Source of the DNA: a bacterium | Lineage (GTDB): Bacteria; DYJV01; JALVYZ01 | DNA: 35,237 bases | Direction of reading: 5' to 3' | NCBI GenBank assembly: GCA_027037705.1 | Contig: JALVYZ010000238.1 | Span: 1-35,237 of the forward strand | Shown: positions 1 through 8,770 of the stretch, in pieces | How positions within the stretch are numbered: the first letter of the stretch is position 1 | How the letters are laid out: each line of letters opens with the position of its first letter | Position numbers and translations under genes: made by a program | Notes under the pieces: model-generated | What the model saw: the letters and a program-made list of their open reading frames with translations, nothing else | What the model was told of the DNA's origin: nothing | Database searches by the model: none

Positions 1-89
1 ATATTATAGACATGACAGGGCAATATTTGCCAAAAGATTATTTACTCCCCGCCATGTCTTTATTTAAACATGATAGCCTCTAAAAAAAT

Positions 90-1145
90 TTAAAGGTCAT
101 AACCTCTTCTTTTAAATGCAAAAATTGCAACAATTCCCATAAGGAATGTAAGTATTATTGCTCCCCATTCACTTATAGTTGGCACAGGTTGAGCTGGCAT
201 TGGGCCTATTGCTACAGCACCTCCTCCCACTCCTGGGCCTCCCTGGTCACTAATAGCACCATTCTCACTTCCATCTTCGTCATATGGCCCTCCATCTGTT
301 AAATCAAAGGTAATTACTGTCTTGTTACCTTCAGTTGTTATTGAGGTAGCTATATTTTCCCATTCGCCTGTATTTATGTTTTTCTTCCAGTAACCATTAA
401 TAGCATCGTTTTGAGGGACATATATCTTCATATGGGCAGTGCCTCCATTTTGAAGACCACTTATATCAAACTTGAACATTCCATAAGGAAATGTTACATT
501 TGAAGGTGCATCTGAAGGAGGGTCTGTTGCCTGAACATTGGTTTGTGTTAGATTATCAGTATTAGAAATTGTAACATAAGCACTTCCAGCTCCCTGAAGA
601 GATGTTACATTGCTTTGTTCCCTATCAGGTGTGCCATCACCATTTCCATCTCCTGCGCCTGAACCTGTCAGATTGGGAACATTATCTTCTGTTTCAGGAG
701 ATACTCCATCTCCATCATCTACCCAAACAAGACCAAAAAGATAAGTTGTAATCCCAGTGTCTGGATCCTGATTGAGGATATAAGAATTTCCCGGATTATT
801 AAAAAAACCAGACATCCCATTACCAATAGTTGTAGGACTAATATTATCAAAACCATATGTATTTGTACTATCATTAAGGTCATTAATGATAGAAGGTCCT
901 TTATTTATAAGAGAGAGATTGTCTACTGAAATACCAAATACCAGGGCTTCAAGATATAAAGTATTTACAAGCATTTCCACTTCAGCTGAGTTATTATCAA
1001 TTCCATAATACCAGATTTGAAAATAGTTTTGTCCCCCTACACCCTGAACAGCATAGCATCTATCTTTCATTCCTCCAGATAAAATGACTATAAAAAATAC
1101 TACGATTCCCAGAAGAAAAGATAATAGAGAATGGTTTCTTTTCAT
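90..1145 (-). CDS. Secreted protein with choice-of-anchor U-like domain and C-terminal IPTL-CTERM-type sorting signal
   Basis: N-terminal hydrophobic signal (MKRNHSLLSFLLGIVVFFIVILSGG); DGDGVSPETED / DGNGDGTPDREQ and LTDGGPYDEDGSENGAISDQGGPG resemble choice-of-anchor U proteins; C-terminus VPTISEWGAIILTFLMGIVAIFAFKRR matches the IPTLxxWG-TM-basic tripartite signal. Strong SD (GGGAGGGG) upstream of the start. Confidence 0.85.
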   Translation of the reverse strand: MKRNHSLLSFLLGIVVFFIVILSGGMKDRCYAVQGVGGQNYFQIWYYGIDNNSAEVEMLVNTLYLEALVFGISVDNLSLINKGPSIINDLNDSTNTYGFDNISPTTIGNGMSGFFNNPGNSYILNQDPDTGITTYLFGLVWVDDGDGVSPETEDNVPNLTGSGAGDGNGDGTPDREQSNVTSLQGAGSAYVTISNTDNLTQTNVQATDPPSDAPSNVTFPYGMFKFDISGLQNGGTAHMKIYVPQNDAINGYWKKNINTGEWENIATSITTEGNKTVITFDLTDGGPYDEDGSENGAISDQGGPGVGGGAVAIGPMPAQPVPTISEWGAIILTFLMGIVAIFAFKRRGYDL

Positions 1146-1220
1146 GATCCCCTCCCATGAAATAATGAATAATTCACATCTTATACACTATATTTAAGAG
1201 CTTTTAAAATAAAATAATTT

Positions 1221-1249
1221 TTTTTAACAAAAGAAAATACTTATGTCAA
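1221..1249 (-). promoter_or_regulatory. Candidate sigma70-type promoter for the IPTL-CTERM gene (-35 TTGACA at 1244-1249, weak -10 TAAAAA at 1221-1226)
   Basis: Consensus TTGACA on the minus strand with 17-nt spacer to TAAAAA; -10 match is weak in AT-rich DNA. Confidence 0.3.
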
Positions 1250-1310
1250 GGAGACTTATTAAAGATATGTAGCTTTATGTGTACTTAATATCAAAGAGTT
1301 AGAGGGATTA

Positions 1311-1973
1311 TTAAGATTGGGGATGAAATTTAATTTCAGCATCTGATGGTTTTAAATAGAGAGGATTTATATCTGCAGTAATCTTATTGTTAGTCAAAAA
1401 CTTTTTGTATCCTAAGATTCCATAATTATGAGCAAATAAATTTCCATTGAATACTTTATCAATTTTAAATTCTGAATGTTCATTTTTTGATATAAATAAA
1501 GAATCTTCTAAAATTACAGCAATTTTTTTCATTGGTAGATTTTCAAATTTACAAACATTATATTCTGAAATTCTTTTAAAATTTAAATTTTCCCATTTGT
1601 AAATAGCATAAAAATATTCCTTATTTCTGCCCTCAATAATTGAAAGATATTCATCTTCAAAGTAATAGTTAAATGCAAGTGCATCAAGAGAACTTATACC
1701 TATTAAAGGTTTTTTCAATGCAAAAGAAAATCCTTTTGCAATTGATAAACCAATTCTAATTCCAGTAAAAGATCCTGGACCAATACCTGAGACAAACAAA
1801 TCAATTTCTTTTATATCTATATTTGCAAAATTTAAAAGATAATCAATAATTGGTAGAATTCTTTCTGAATGTGTTTTGTCAAGATTAAAATATAACTCTC
1901 CAATTATTGTCTCATTTTCAAGTAAACAAACACTTCCAGCTTTTGTTGAGGTATCAAATGCAAGTATTTTCAT
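1311..1973 (-). CDS. tsaB: tRNA threonylcarbamoyladenosine biosynthesis protein TsaB
   Basis: MKILAFDTSTKAGSVCLLE...ERILPIIDYLL...GIGPGSFTGIRIGLSIAKGFSFALKKPLIGISSLDALA, typical TsaB motifs. Confidence 0.93.
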   Translation of the reverse strand: MKILAFDTSTKAGSVCLLENETIIGELYFNLDKTHSERILPIIDYLLNFANIDIKEIDLFVSGIGPGSFTGIRIGLSIAKGFSFALKKPLIGISSLDALAFNYYFEDEYLSIIEGRNKEYFYAIYKWENLNFKRISEYNVCKFENLPMKKIAVILEDSLFISKNEHSEFKIDKVFNGNLFAHNYGILGYKKFLTNNKITADINPLYLKPSDAEIKFHPQS

Positions 1974-3037
1974 TAGCGATTATGTAAAATTCTCAATATA
2001 TCATTATAAAACACAAAAACCATTAACATAATTAATATGGAAAATCCTATTTTATGAATTAGCTCTAATTTATTTATATCAAATTCTTTTCCTCTGATTT
2101 TTTCAATTAATAATATTACAATTCTTCCTCCATCAAGCACAGGAAAAGGCACAAGGTTTAAAACACCAAGATTCACACTAATTACAGCCAAAAAATATAA
2201 AAAATTAAAAACTCCCTGTTTGGCGCTTTCACCTGCAATCTGTCCTATTAAAATTGGCCCTCCAAGTGAACTAAAAGGTACAATTCTCTCAATTAACTTA
2301 ATTATACTTAAAACTGTTAATTTAGTCCATCTATATGTTTCAGAAAATCCTTTAACTAACGCTTGAAATGGATTCAAATGTACTATTTTTACCTTTGATG
2401 TATCTGCAACTATTCCAATAAAATATCTTTTTTTTGTTTCTCCAAAAATATTTTTATACTCTTTAATTATTGGTTTTAATTTAAAAGTTAAAATTTTATT
2501 ATTCCTTAATACTTGAATCGTTAAAATATCTCCTTGAAAATTTTTTATAACTTTTGGAATATCATCCCAGGTTTTTATGCTTTTATTATTAATAGCTATA
2601 ATTTTATCACCTTTTTGTAGTCCAGCACTATATGCAGGCATATTTTTCTGTACTTCTCCTATATATGGTTGTAATATTGCAACTCCTTTTAAAAATACAA
2701 TTGAAAAAAATATTGCTGCAAAAATAAAATTAAATAATGGACCTCCAAGAACAATCATTATCTTTTGAAAAGTTGTTTTTTTAGGAAATGAAAATTCTTC
2801 AAGTTCTACTGGAACATCATCATCTTCTTCTCCTAATAATTTTACATAACCGCCAAATGGGATAGCTGAAATTTTATATTCAGTTTCATTTTTTTTAAAA
2901 GAAAAAAGTTTTGGACCAAAACCAAGAGAGAATTCAAGCACATAAACTCTAAAAAGTTTTGCCATTGAAAAATGTCCAAATTCATGAACAAATATTAAAA
3001 CTGCAAGAACAACTATAGTTGATATTATATAAATCAT
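1973..3037 (-). CDS. rseP: RIP metalloprotease RseP (site-2 protease family, PDZ domain)
   Basis: HEFGH zinc motif near N-terminus, PDZ-like central region, C-terminal NLVPFPVLDGGRI. Confidence 0.95.
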   Translation of the reverse strand: MIYIISTIVVLAVLIFVHEFGHFSMAKLFRVYVLEFSLGFGPKLFSFKKNETEYKISAIPFGGYVKLLGEEDDDVPVELEEFSFPKKTTFQKIMIVLGGPLFNFIFAAIFFSIVFLKGVAILQPYIGEVQKNMPAYSAGLQKGDKIIAINNKSIKTWDDIPKVIKNFQGDILTIQVLRNNKILTFKLKPIIKEYKNIFGETKKRYFIGIVADTSKVKIVHLNPFQALVKGFSETYRWTKLTVLSIIKLIERIVPFSSLGGPILIGQIAGESAKQGVFNFLYFLAVISVNLGVLNLVPFPVLDGGRIVILLIEKIRGKEFDINKLELIHKIGFSILIMLMVFVFYNDILRILHNR

Positions 3038-4158
3038 TTTTCTAACCTCTTTTTTATCTCCTCATTTATTATAAACACATCTTCAATTCTGTCAAATTTT
3101 TCAGGGAAATTATATTTAAATATTTTCTCAATAATTTTAAAAATATCTAAAAATTTAATCTCATTTTTTAAAAACTTATTTACTGCAATTTCATTTGCCA
3201 TATTTAAAGCAGCAGGATAACCTTTCCCTAACTTTAAAACATCATAGGCAAATTTTAAAGTTGGAAATTTCTCATAATCAGGTTCAAAAAATTCAAGGCT
3301 TTTACCTGCTAAATTTATACTTTCATTTAAAGTACTTCTTTCAGGGTAAAAAAGAGCATAACTAATTGGTATTTCCATAGAGGGTTTACCAAGTTGAGCA
3401 ATTATACTTCCGTCACTAAAACTTACCATTGAATGAACAATACTTTGAGGATGAATTAATACTTCAATATTTTCAGGTCCAATATTAAAAAGCCATTTAG
3501 CTTCAATAATTTCAAGTCCTTTATTCATTAATGTTGCAGAGTCAACTGTAATTTTTTTCCCCATTTTCCATGTTGGATGATTTAACGCATCATTAACTGT
3601 AATTTCTGAAAACTTTTCCCTTTTTAACTTAAAAAAAGGTCCACCTGAGGCTGTTAGTATTATTTTATTAACAAACTTTTTATTCTCTCCATTTAAACAT
3701 TGAAAAATAGCACTATGTTCGCTGTCAACTGGGATTATTTCAACATTTTGTTTTTTTGATTTTTCAATAATAAATTTTCCTGCAGAGACTAATGATTCTT
3801 TATTTGCAAGAGCAATTCTTTTCGAATAATCAATTGCAAGAAATGTAGGTAAAATTCCTGCAACTCCAGAAATTCCAATAACACAAATATCAACATTTTT
3901 ATAAGAACAGAAGTCTTTTATTCCATTTTTTCCACTGAATATTTTACCTTTGAAATTATCTTTTATTTTTTTTAAATTTTTTTCCTCTGAAATATACACA
4001 ATCTCTGGCGAAAATTCATTAATTTGAGACAGTAATAAATCAATATTTTTCCCAGCAAATAATCCTACTATTTTAAATTTATCTTTATATTTTCTAACAA
4101 TATTTAATGTTTGAACTCCAATAGAACCTGTTGAACCAAATATATTTAATGTTTTCAT
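3034..4158 (-). CDS. dxr: 1-deoxy-D-xylulose 5-phosphate reductoisomerase
   Basis: GSTGSIGVQTLNIV, ALANKESLVSAG, PVDSEHSAIFQCL, LTASGGPF, NHPTWKMGKKITVDSATLMNKGLEIIEAKWLF. Confidence 0.97.
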   Translation of the reverse strand: MKTLNIFGSTGSIGVQTLNIVRKYKDKFKIVGLFAGKNIDLLLSQINEFSPEIVYISEEKNLKKIKDNFKGKIFSGKNGIKDFCSYKNVDICVIGISGVAGILPTFLAIDYSKRIALANKESLVSAGKFIIEKSKKQNVEIIPVDSEHSAIFQCLNGENKKFVNKIILTASGGPFFKLKREKFSEITVNDALNHPTWKMGKKITVDSATLMNKGLEIIEAKWLFNIGPENIEVLIHPQSIVHSMVSFSDGSIIAQLGKPSMEIPISYALFYPERSTLNESINLAGKSLEFFEPDYEKFPTLKFAYDVLKLGKGYPAALNMANEIAVNKFLKNEIKFLDIFKIIEKIFKYNFPEKFDRIEDVFIINEEIKKRLEK

Positions 4159-4938
4159 TTAGAAACCTAATAAAATATAAAATATTGGAATAGCAAAGAA
4201 TAAACTATCTATTCTATCTAACATTCCGCCATGCCCTGGAAATATATTTCCTGAATCTTTTTTGTTATTATATCTTTTTAGAGCAGATTCAAACAAATCT
4301 CCTAAAATACAGGAAATAGAGAGAATAAAGGATATAAAAATTATTTTAAGAAATGGAAGTTTTAATACAAAAAAATTAAAAATCAAAGATACCAATAAAG
4401 AACCTATAATACCTCCAATTGCACCTTCTACTGTTTTATTTGGACTAATTTTAGGACATAACTTATTTTTACCAAATTTTGTGCCTGCAAAATAAGCAAA
4501 AGAATCTGTACTCCATGCTATCAGAAGTATAAACATTATTAAATTTTTTCCTTCTCCATTAGCAATAATTGGTATTGAAAAACATAAAAAGAAAGAAATA
4601 TACACATTTGAGATAATAAAGATTAAAATTTCATTAATATTTGAAAAAGACTTTTTAACAGAAAGAATAAATAAACAAAATGAAAAAATAAATAGTATTA
4701 TAAGGCAATAAATAACTAAATTAATTGACAAAGCAAAACTTATTACAAAGAAAATTGAAAAAAAAGAAGAATATAAAAAATATTTTAAATTGAAATTTTC
4801 AAATAAATTGAAAAATTCATAATGAGACATCAAAAGAACAGCAAAAAGCAATAAGTAGAAAAAATAGATAGGTAAAAAATAGATAATTAATATTAATAAA
4901 ATAATTCCTATTATTCCAGTTATTATCCTTTTTTGCAT
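4159..4938 (-). CDS. cdsA: Phosphatidate cytidylyltransferase
   Basis: Multi-TM protein with CdsA signature SPNKTVEGAIGG...GDLFESALKRYNNKKDSGNIFPGHGGMLDRIDSL. Confidence 0.95.
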   Translation of the reverse strand: MQKRIITGIIGIILLILIIYFLPIYFFYLLLFAVLLMSHYEFFNLFENFNLKYFLYSSFFSIFFVISFALSINLVIYCLIILFIFSFCLFILSVKKSFSNINEILIFIISNVYISFFLCFSIPIIANGEGKNLIMFILLIAWSTDSFAYFAGTKFGKNKLCPKISPNKTVEGAIGGIIGSLLVSLIFNFFVLKLPFLKIIFISFILSISCILGDLFESALKRYNNKKDSGNIFPGHGGMLDRIDSLFFAIPIFYILLGF

Positions 4939-5651
4939 TAATTATTAATCTGTTCTGAAATTTTACCAAATCTTCGTTCTCTTTTAGAAAAATCTTCCAA
5001 AGCTTTCTTAAATTCATTTTTATCAAAATCTGGCCAAAGAGTATCAGTAATATATAACTCTGTATATGCTATTTGCCACAAAAGAAAATTACTAATTCTA
5101 TATTCTCCACTTGTTCTTATTAATAAATCAGGATCTTTAATTCCTTTTGTATAAAGAAAGTTTGAAAAAAGCTGCTCATTTATTTTTTCTTCATCAATTT
5201 TTTCAGCAACAATACGTTTAACAGCTTGAAGAATATCAGCTCTTCCACCATAATTCAAAGCAATATTAAGCATTAAATCACTACAATTTGAGGTTATTTC
5301 CATTGAATTATTAAGTAAATTTTTAATGTCATCAGGAAATTTTGATAAATCTCCAATAAAATTTAACTTTATGTTATTTTTTTTTAATTCTTTAACTTCT
5401 TTTTTAATGTATTCTTTTAAAAGTGACATTAAAAATGATATTTCTTCTTTTGGCCTTTCCCAATTTTCTGTTGAAAATGCAAAAAGAGTTAATACTTTAA
5501 TCCCAAATTCTTTTGAAGCTTCAACTATTTCTTTAACTCTTTTCATTCCTTCTTTATGACCATAAAATCTGGGCTTATTCCTATTTTTAGCCCATCTTCC
5601 ATTGCCATCCATTATTATTGCTACATGTTCTGGTATATTTTTCATTGTCAT
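4938..5651 (-). CDS. uppS: Isoprenyl (undecaprenyl) diphosphate synthase; start may be the second ATG at 5645
   Basis: HVAIIMDGNGRWAK...RFYGHKEGMKRV...LTLFAFSTENWERP...DLLIRTSGEYRISNFLLWQIAYTELY. Confidence 0.96.
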   Translation of the reverse strand: MTMKNIPEHVAIIMDGNGRWAKNRNKPRFYGHKEGMKRVKEIVEASKEFGIKVLTLFAFSTENWERPKEEISFLMSLLKEYIKKEVKELKKNNIKLNFIGDLSKFPDDIKNLLNNSMEITSNCSDLMLNIALNYGGRADILQAVKRIVAEKIDEEKINEQLFSNFLYTKGIKDPDLLIRTSGEYRISNFLLWQIAYTELYITDTLWPDFDKNEFKKALEDFSKRERRFGKISEQINN

Positions 5652-5657
5652 GTGAAT

Positions 5658-5690
5658 AAAAAAAAGGTGCTTCCAAAAGGAAGCACCTTT
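5658..5690 (-). terminator. Rho-independent terminator downstream of the ferredoxin gene
   Basis: Perfect 12-bp stem AAAGGTGCTTCC (5663-5674) / GGAAGCACCTTT (5679-5690) with 4-nt loop; on the minus strand followed by a T-tract (complement of the A run 5658-5665). Confidence 0.85.
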
Positions 5691-5703
5691 CTAAATTTTT
5701 TAA

Positions 5704-5874
5704 TTATTTTTCAATTATAGCACCAGTTGGGCATACTTCTACACAAGTTCCACATTCTGTGCATTTGTCTTGATCAATAACATATTTGTCTTCACCTTCT
5801 GAAATTGCTTCACTTGGGCATTCTTCTGCACATGTTCCACATGCTACACATTCATCTGTAATTTCATAAGCCAT
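5704..5874 (-). CDS. Small 2[4Fe-4S] ferredoxin, 56 aa (absent from the supplied ORF track)
   Basis: Manual translation MAYEITDECVACGTCAEECPSEAISEGEDKYVIDQDKCTECGTCVEVCPTGAIIEK with two CxxCxxCxxxCP clusters; SD AAGGAGGT upstream. Confidence 0.95.
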   Translation of the reverse strand: MAYEITDECVACGTCAEECPSEAISEGEDKYVIDQDKCTECGTCVEVCPTGAIIEK

Positions 5875-5901
5875 TTTTTTACCTCCTTAAATTAATTTGT
5901 T

Positions 5902-5923
5902 ATTCTGGGTTTTTATCCAGAAT
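5902..5923 (-). other. Short hairpin in the frr-ferredoxin intergenic region
   Basis: ATTCTGG (5902-5908) / CCAGAAT (5917-5923), directly after the frr stop codon; no T-run follows, so not a standard terminator. Confidence 0.4.
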
Positions 5924-5924
5924 G

Positions 5925-6491
5925 TTAAATTTCCCTGATTTCTCTTTCTTTCTCTTCAAAAATCTTATCTATCTTCTCAATATATTCATCAGTTATTTCC
6001 TGAACTTTTTCTTGAGCCTTCTTTAACTCATCTTCTGTGATAACCTTATCTTTCTGCATAGATTTTAATTTATCATTCATATCTCTTCTAATATTTCTAA
6101 TTGCAATCTTTGCCTGTTCTATAATTTTTTTTGTCTGTTTTACAAGTTCATTTCTCCTCTCTTCTGTAAGAGGAGGGATATTCAATCTAATAACTTTTCC
6201 ATCATTAACAGGAGCTAATCCAATATCTGAATTAGCAATTGCTTTTTCGATTTCTTGAATAAATTTTGGTTCCCATGGTTGAATCATTATTGTTTTACTA
6301 TCAGGAATGGATAAAGAAGCAACCTGATTAATTGGAGTTAAAGTACCATAATAATTGATTTTTATCCCATCTAAGATAGCAAGAGAAGCTCTTCCTGTTC
6401 TAATCTTTCCAAGGTCTTTTTTCAAGGTTTCAATTGTCTTATCCATTCTTTTTTTATCTTCTTTTAAAACTTTATCTATTTCGGGATTCAT
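5925..6491 (-). CDS. frr: Ribosome recycling factor
   Basis: LGKIRTGRASLAILDGIKINYYGTLTPINQVASLSIPDSKTIMIQPWE...IRLNIPPLTEERRNELVKQTKK. Confidence 0.97.
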   Translation of the reverse strand: MNPEIDKVLKEDKKRMDKTIETLKKDLGKIRTGRASLAILDGIKINYYGTLTPINQVASLSIPDSKTIMIQPWEPKFIQEIEKAIANSDIGLAPVNDGKVIRLNIPPLTEERRNELVKQTKKIIEQAKIAIRNIRRDMNDKLKSMQKDKVITEDELKKAQEKVQEITDEYIEKIDKIFEEKEREIREI

Positions 6492-6508
6492 TTTATCCCT
6501 CCTATTTT

Positions 6509-7216
6509 TTAATGGACAATTGTGCCTATCTGTTTTCCTTCAATAATCTTTTTTAAATTCCCTTTTTCAAAAAGATTGAAAACAATTATTGGCAATTTGT
6601 TATCCTTGCATAAACTAAAAGCAGTTAAATCCATAATTTTTAAATTTTTTTCATATGCCATTGAAAAAGTTAATTCAGTAAATTTTTCTGCATCTAAAAA
6701 TTCATTTGGATCTTTATTATATATTCCATCAACATTTGTTGCTTTTAATAAAATATCTGCTTCAATTTCTATTGCCCTTAAAGCAGCTGCTGTATCTGTG
6801 GTGAAAAATGGATTACCTGTGCCACCACCAAAAATTACTATTCTCCCTTTTTCAAGGTGTCTTATTGCTCTTCTTCTAATATATGGTTCTGCAATCTGTC
6901 TCATTTCGATAGCTGTCTGAACTCTTGTATCCATTCCTGCTTTTTCAAGAGCATTTTGTAAAGCAAGACTATTTATAATAGTTGCCAGCATCCCCATATA
7001 ATCGCCTGTAGCTCTATCAACACCAAGAGTAGTGCCTTCTATTCCTCTAAAAATATTTCCACCACCAACTACTATAGCAATCTGAACACCTTTATCATGT
7101 ATATTTTTAATTTCACTACTTAAATGTGTCAATACTGAATCTTGAATACCATATCCTTGATTTCCTGATAATGCCTCACCACTTATTTTTAGAAGAATTC
7201 TTTTATATTTTGTCAT
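6509..7216 (-). CDS. pyrH: UMP kinase
   Basis: [12 protein letters not shown]...[11 protein letters not shown]...[24 protein letters not shown]...[20 protein letters not shown]. Confidence 0.97.
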   Translation of the reverse strand: MTKYKRILLKISGEALSGNQGYGIQDSVLTHLSSEIKNIHDKGVQIAIVVGGGNIFRGIEGTTLGVDRATGDYMGMLATIINSLALQNALEKAGMDTRVQTAIEMRQIAEPYIRRRAIRHLEKGRIVIFGGGTGNPFFTTDTAAALRAIEIEADILLKATNVDGIYNKDPNEFLDAEKFTELTFSMAYEKNLKIMDLTAFSLCKDNKLPIIVFNLFEKGNLKKIIEGKQIGTIVH

Positions 7217-7217
7217 T

Positions 7218-7820
7218 TTATTTTATTTCTTCACCTAAAACAAATCTAACAAATCTTCTAACAACAATATTTTCTCCTAATTTTGCTATTGCTTCATTAA
7301 TTAGATCTTGCACTGTTTTTTCATCATCTCTTATATATGGTTGTTCTAAAAGACAAACTTCTTTATAATATTTTTGAATTTTACCTTCAACTATTTTATC
7401 AACTATTTTTTCAGGTTTTCCACTTTCTAAAGCCTGAGCTTTATAAATTTCTTTCTCTCTTTGAAGAACATCTTCTGGGATATCTTCTCTTTTTACATAC
7501 AATGGATTTGCTGCAGCTATTTGCATTGCAATTTCATTAACTAAAGTCTTAAAGTCATCTGTTTTTGCAACAAAATCAGTTTCACAATTAACCTCTACTA
7601 AAACTCCTATCTTACCACCATGATGAATATATGATGCAATTAATCCATCTGATGCTGTTCTTGAAGCTTTTTTAGCAGCCTTTGCAATTCCTTTCTTTTT
7701 CAAAATATCAATTGCTTTTTCAATGTCACCATTTGCTTCTTGCAGTGCTTTTTTACAATCCATAAATCCTGCACCTGTCTTATCTCTTAACTCCTTAACA
7801 ACTTTTGCTGAAATTTCCAT
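7218..7820 (-). CDS. tsf: Elongation factor Ts
   Basis: [38 protein letters not shown]...[19 protein letters not shown]. Confidence 0.97.
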   Translation of the reverse strand: MEISAKVVKELRDKTGAGFMDCKKALQEANGDIEKAIDILKKKGIAKAAKKASRTASDGLIASYIHHGGKIGVLVEVNCETDFVAKTDDFKTLVNEIAMQIAAANPLYVKREDIPEDVLQREKEIYKAQALESGKPEKIVDKIVEGKIQKYYKEVCLLEQPYIRDDEKTVQDLINEAIAKLGENIVVRRFVRFVLGEEIK

Positions 7821-7843
7821 TTATCTTAATCCTCCTTTCATTT

Positions 7844-8647
7844 TTAGTTTGCAACTTCTGTTTGATCCATTTCAACTGAATCTTTTTGTTCTTCTTGAGT
7901 TTCTTCCATAAATTCAACATCAACATCTGCTTCTTTGTCAGAATCTGCTGCAACTGTTTCTTTATACATTTCCATTCCTTCAATACATGCATCAGCTATT
8001 TTTGAACAATATAGTTTAATAGCTCTAATAGCATCATCATTTCCTGGAATAGGATAATCAATTTCTTCTGGATTACAATTTGTATCAACAACTGCTACAA
8101 TAGGGATTTCTAACTTTCTGGCTTCTTGAACTGCAAGATGTTCTCTTTTAGTATCAATTATAAATAATGCTCCAGGTAGATCTTCCATTTCTTTTATTCC
8201 ACCAATTAATGCTTCTAATTTTTTCATCTTCTTTTCAAGTTTTAATGCTTCTTTTTTTGGTAATAAATCAAAAATACCTTCTTCTTTCATTTGTTCAAAC
8301 TTTTTCAATTTATCAATTGACTTTTTAATAGTCTGGAAATTTGTTAATGTTCCGCCAAGCCATCTTTTATTAACATAAAACATCCCACATCTTTGAGCTT
8401 CTTCTTTCACTGCTTCCTGAGCTTGCTTTTTAGTACCAACAAAAATTATTTTTTTTCCTTTTCCAGCAATTTCATCTCTTACAAAATCACAGGCTTGTTT
8501 GAAAAGTTTTACAGTTTGTTGAAGGTCAATGATATAGATTCCATTACGAGCTGTATAAATATACTTCTTCATTCTTGGGTCCCATCTTCTTGTCTGATGA
8601 CCAAAATGGACCCCTGCTTCTAACAGTTCTTTCATAGTTATAGACAT
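7844..8647 (-). CDS. rpsB: 30S ribosomal protein S2 with acidic C-terminal extension
   Basis: [41 protein letters not shown]...[17 protein letters not shown]...[20 protein letters not shown]. Confidence 0.97.
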   Translation of the reverse strand: MSITMKELLEAGVHFGHQTRRWDPRMKKYIYTARNGIYIIDLQQTVKLFKQACDFVRDEIAGKGKKIIFVGTKKQAQEAVKEEAQRCGMFYVNKRWLGGTLTNFQTIKKSIDKLKKFEQMKEEGIFDLLPKKEALKLEKKMKKLEALIGGIKEMEDLPGALFIIDTKREHLAVQEARKLEIPIVAVVDTNCNPEEIDYPIPGNDDAIRAIKLYCSKIADACIEGMEMYKETVAADSDKEADVDVEFMEETQEEQKDSVEMDQTEVAN

Positions 8648-8674
8648 AATTCTCCTCCTCTAAGGTTTTTTCCA

Positions 8675-8735
8675 CCGCTTCAAGCTTTCTTATACCTTAA
8701 TAATAAGGCACCTTCGAAAGCTATAAAAGAAGCGG
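8675..8735 (-). promoter_or_regulatory. Structured 5' leader of rpsB (candidate ribosomal-protein autoregulatory RNA)
   Basis: Three nested perfect stems: CCGCTTC 8675-8681 / GAAGCGG 8729-8735; AGCTTTC 8683-8689 / GAAAGCT 8716-8722; CCTTA 8695-8699 / TAAGG 8704-8708; located 27 nt or more upstream of the rpsB start with SD GGAGGAG between. Confidence 0.6.
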
Positions 8736-8770
8736 CTGAATTTAAAATTTTACCTGCCTTTAGCATAACA

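Noticed and set aside
1-60. Possible GEMM (c-di-GMP-I) riboswitch because of an AGGGCAA-like stretch
   Set aside because: Only the short AGGGCAA string is present; the rest of the conserved aptamer (e.g. GGACGCAAAGCC-like segment) is absent, and the downstream gene relationship does not fit.
5902-5923. Hairpin after frr as a second intrinsic terminator
   Set aside because: Stem is only 7 bp and no T-tract follows on the minus strand, so it is listed only as a hairpin.
2577-7911. Numerous short ORFs on the plus strand opposite rseP, cdsA, uppS, frr, pyrH, tsf (e.g. 2577-2768, 4262-4495, 6522-6920, 7126-7368)
   Set aside because: All antisense to confidently recognised conserved genes; compositionally they are complements of AT-rich codons, with no domain signatures.
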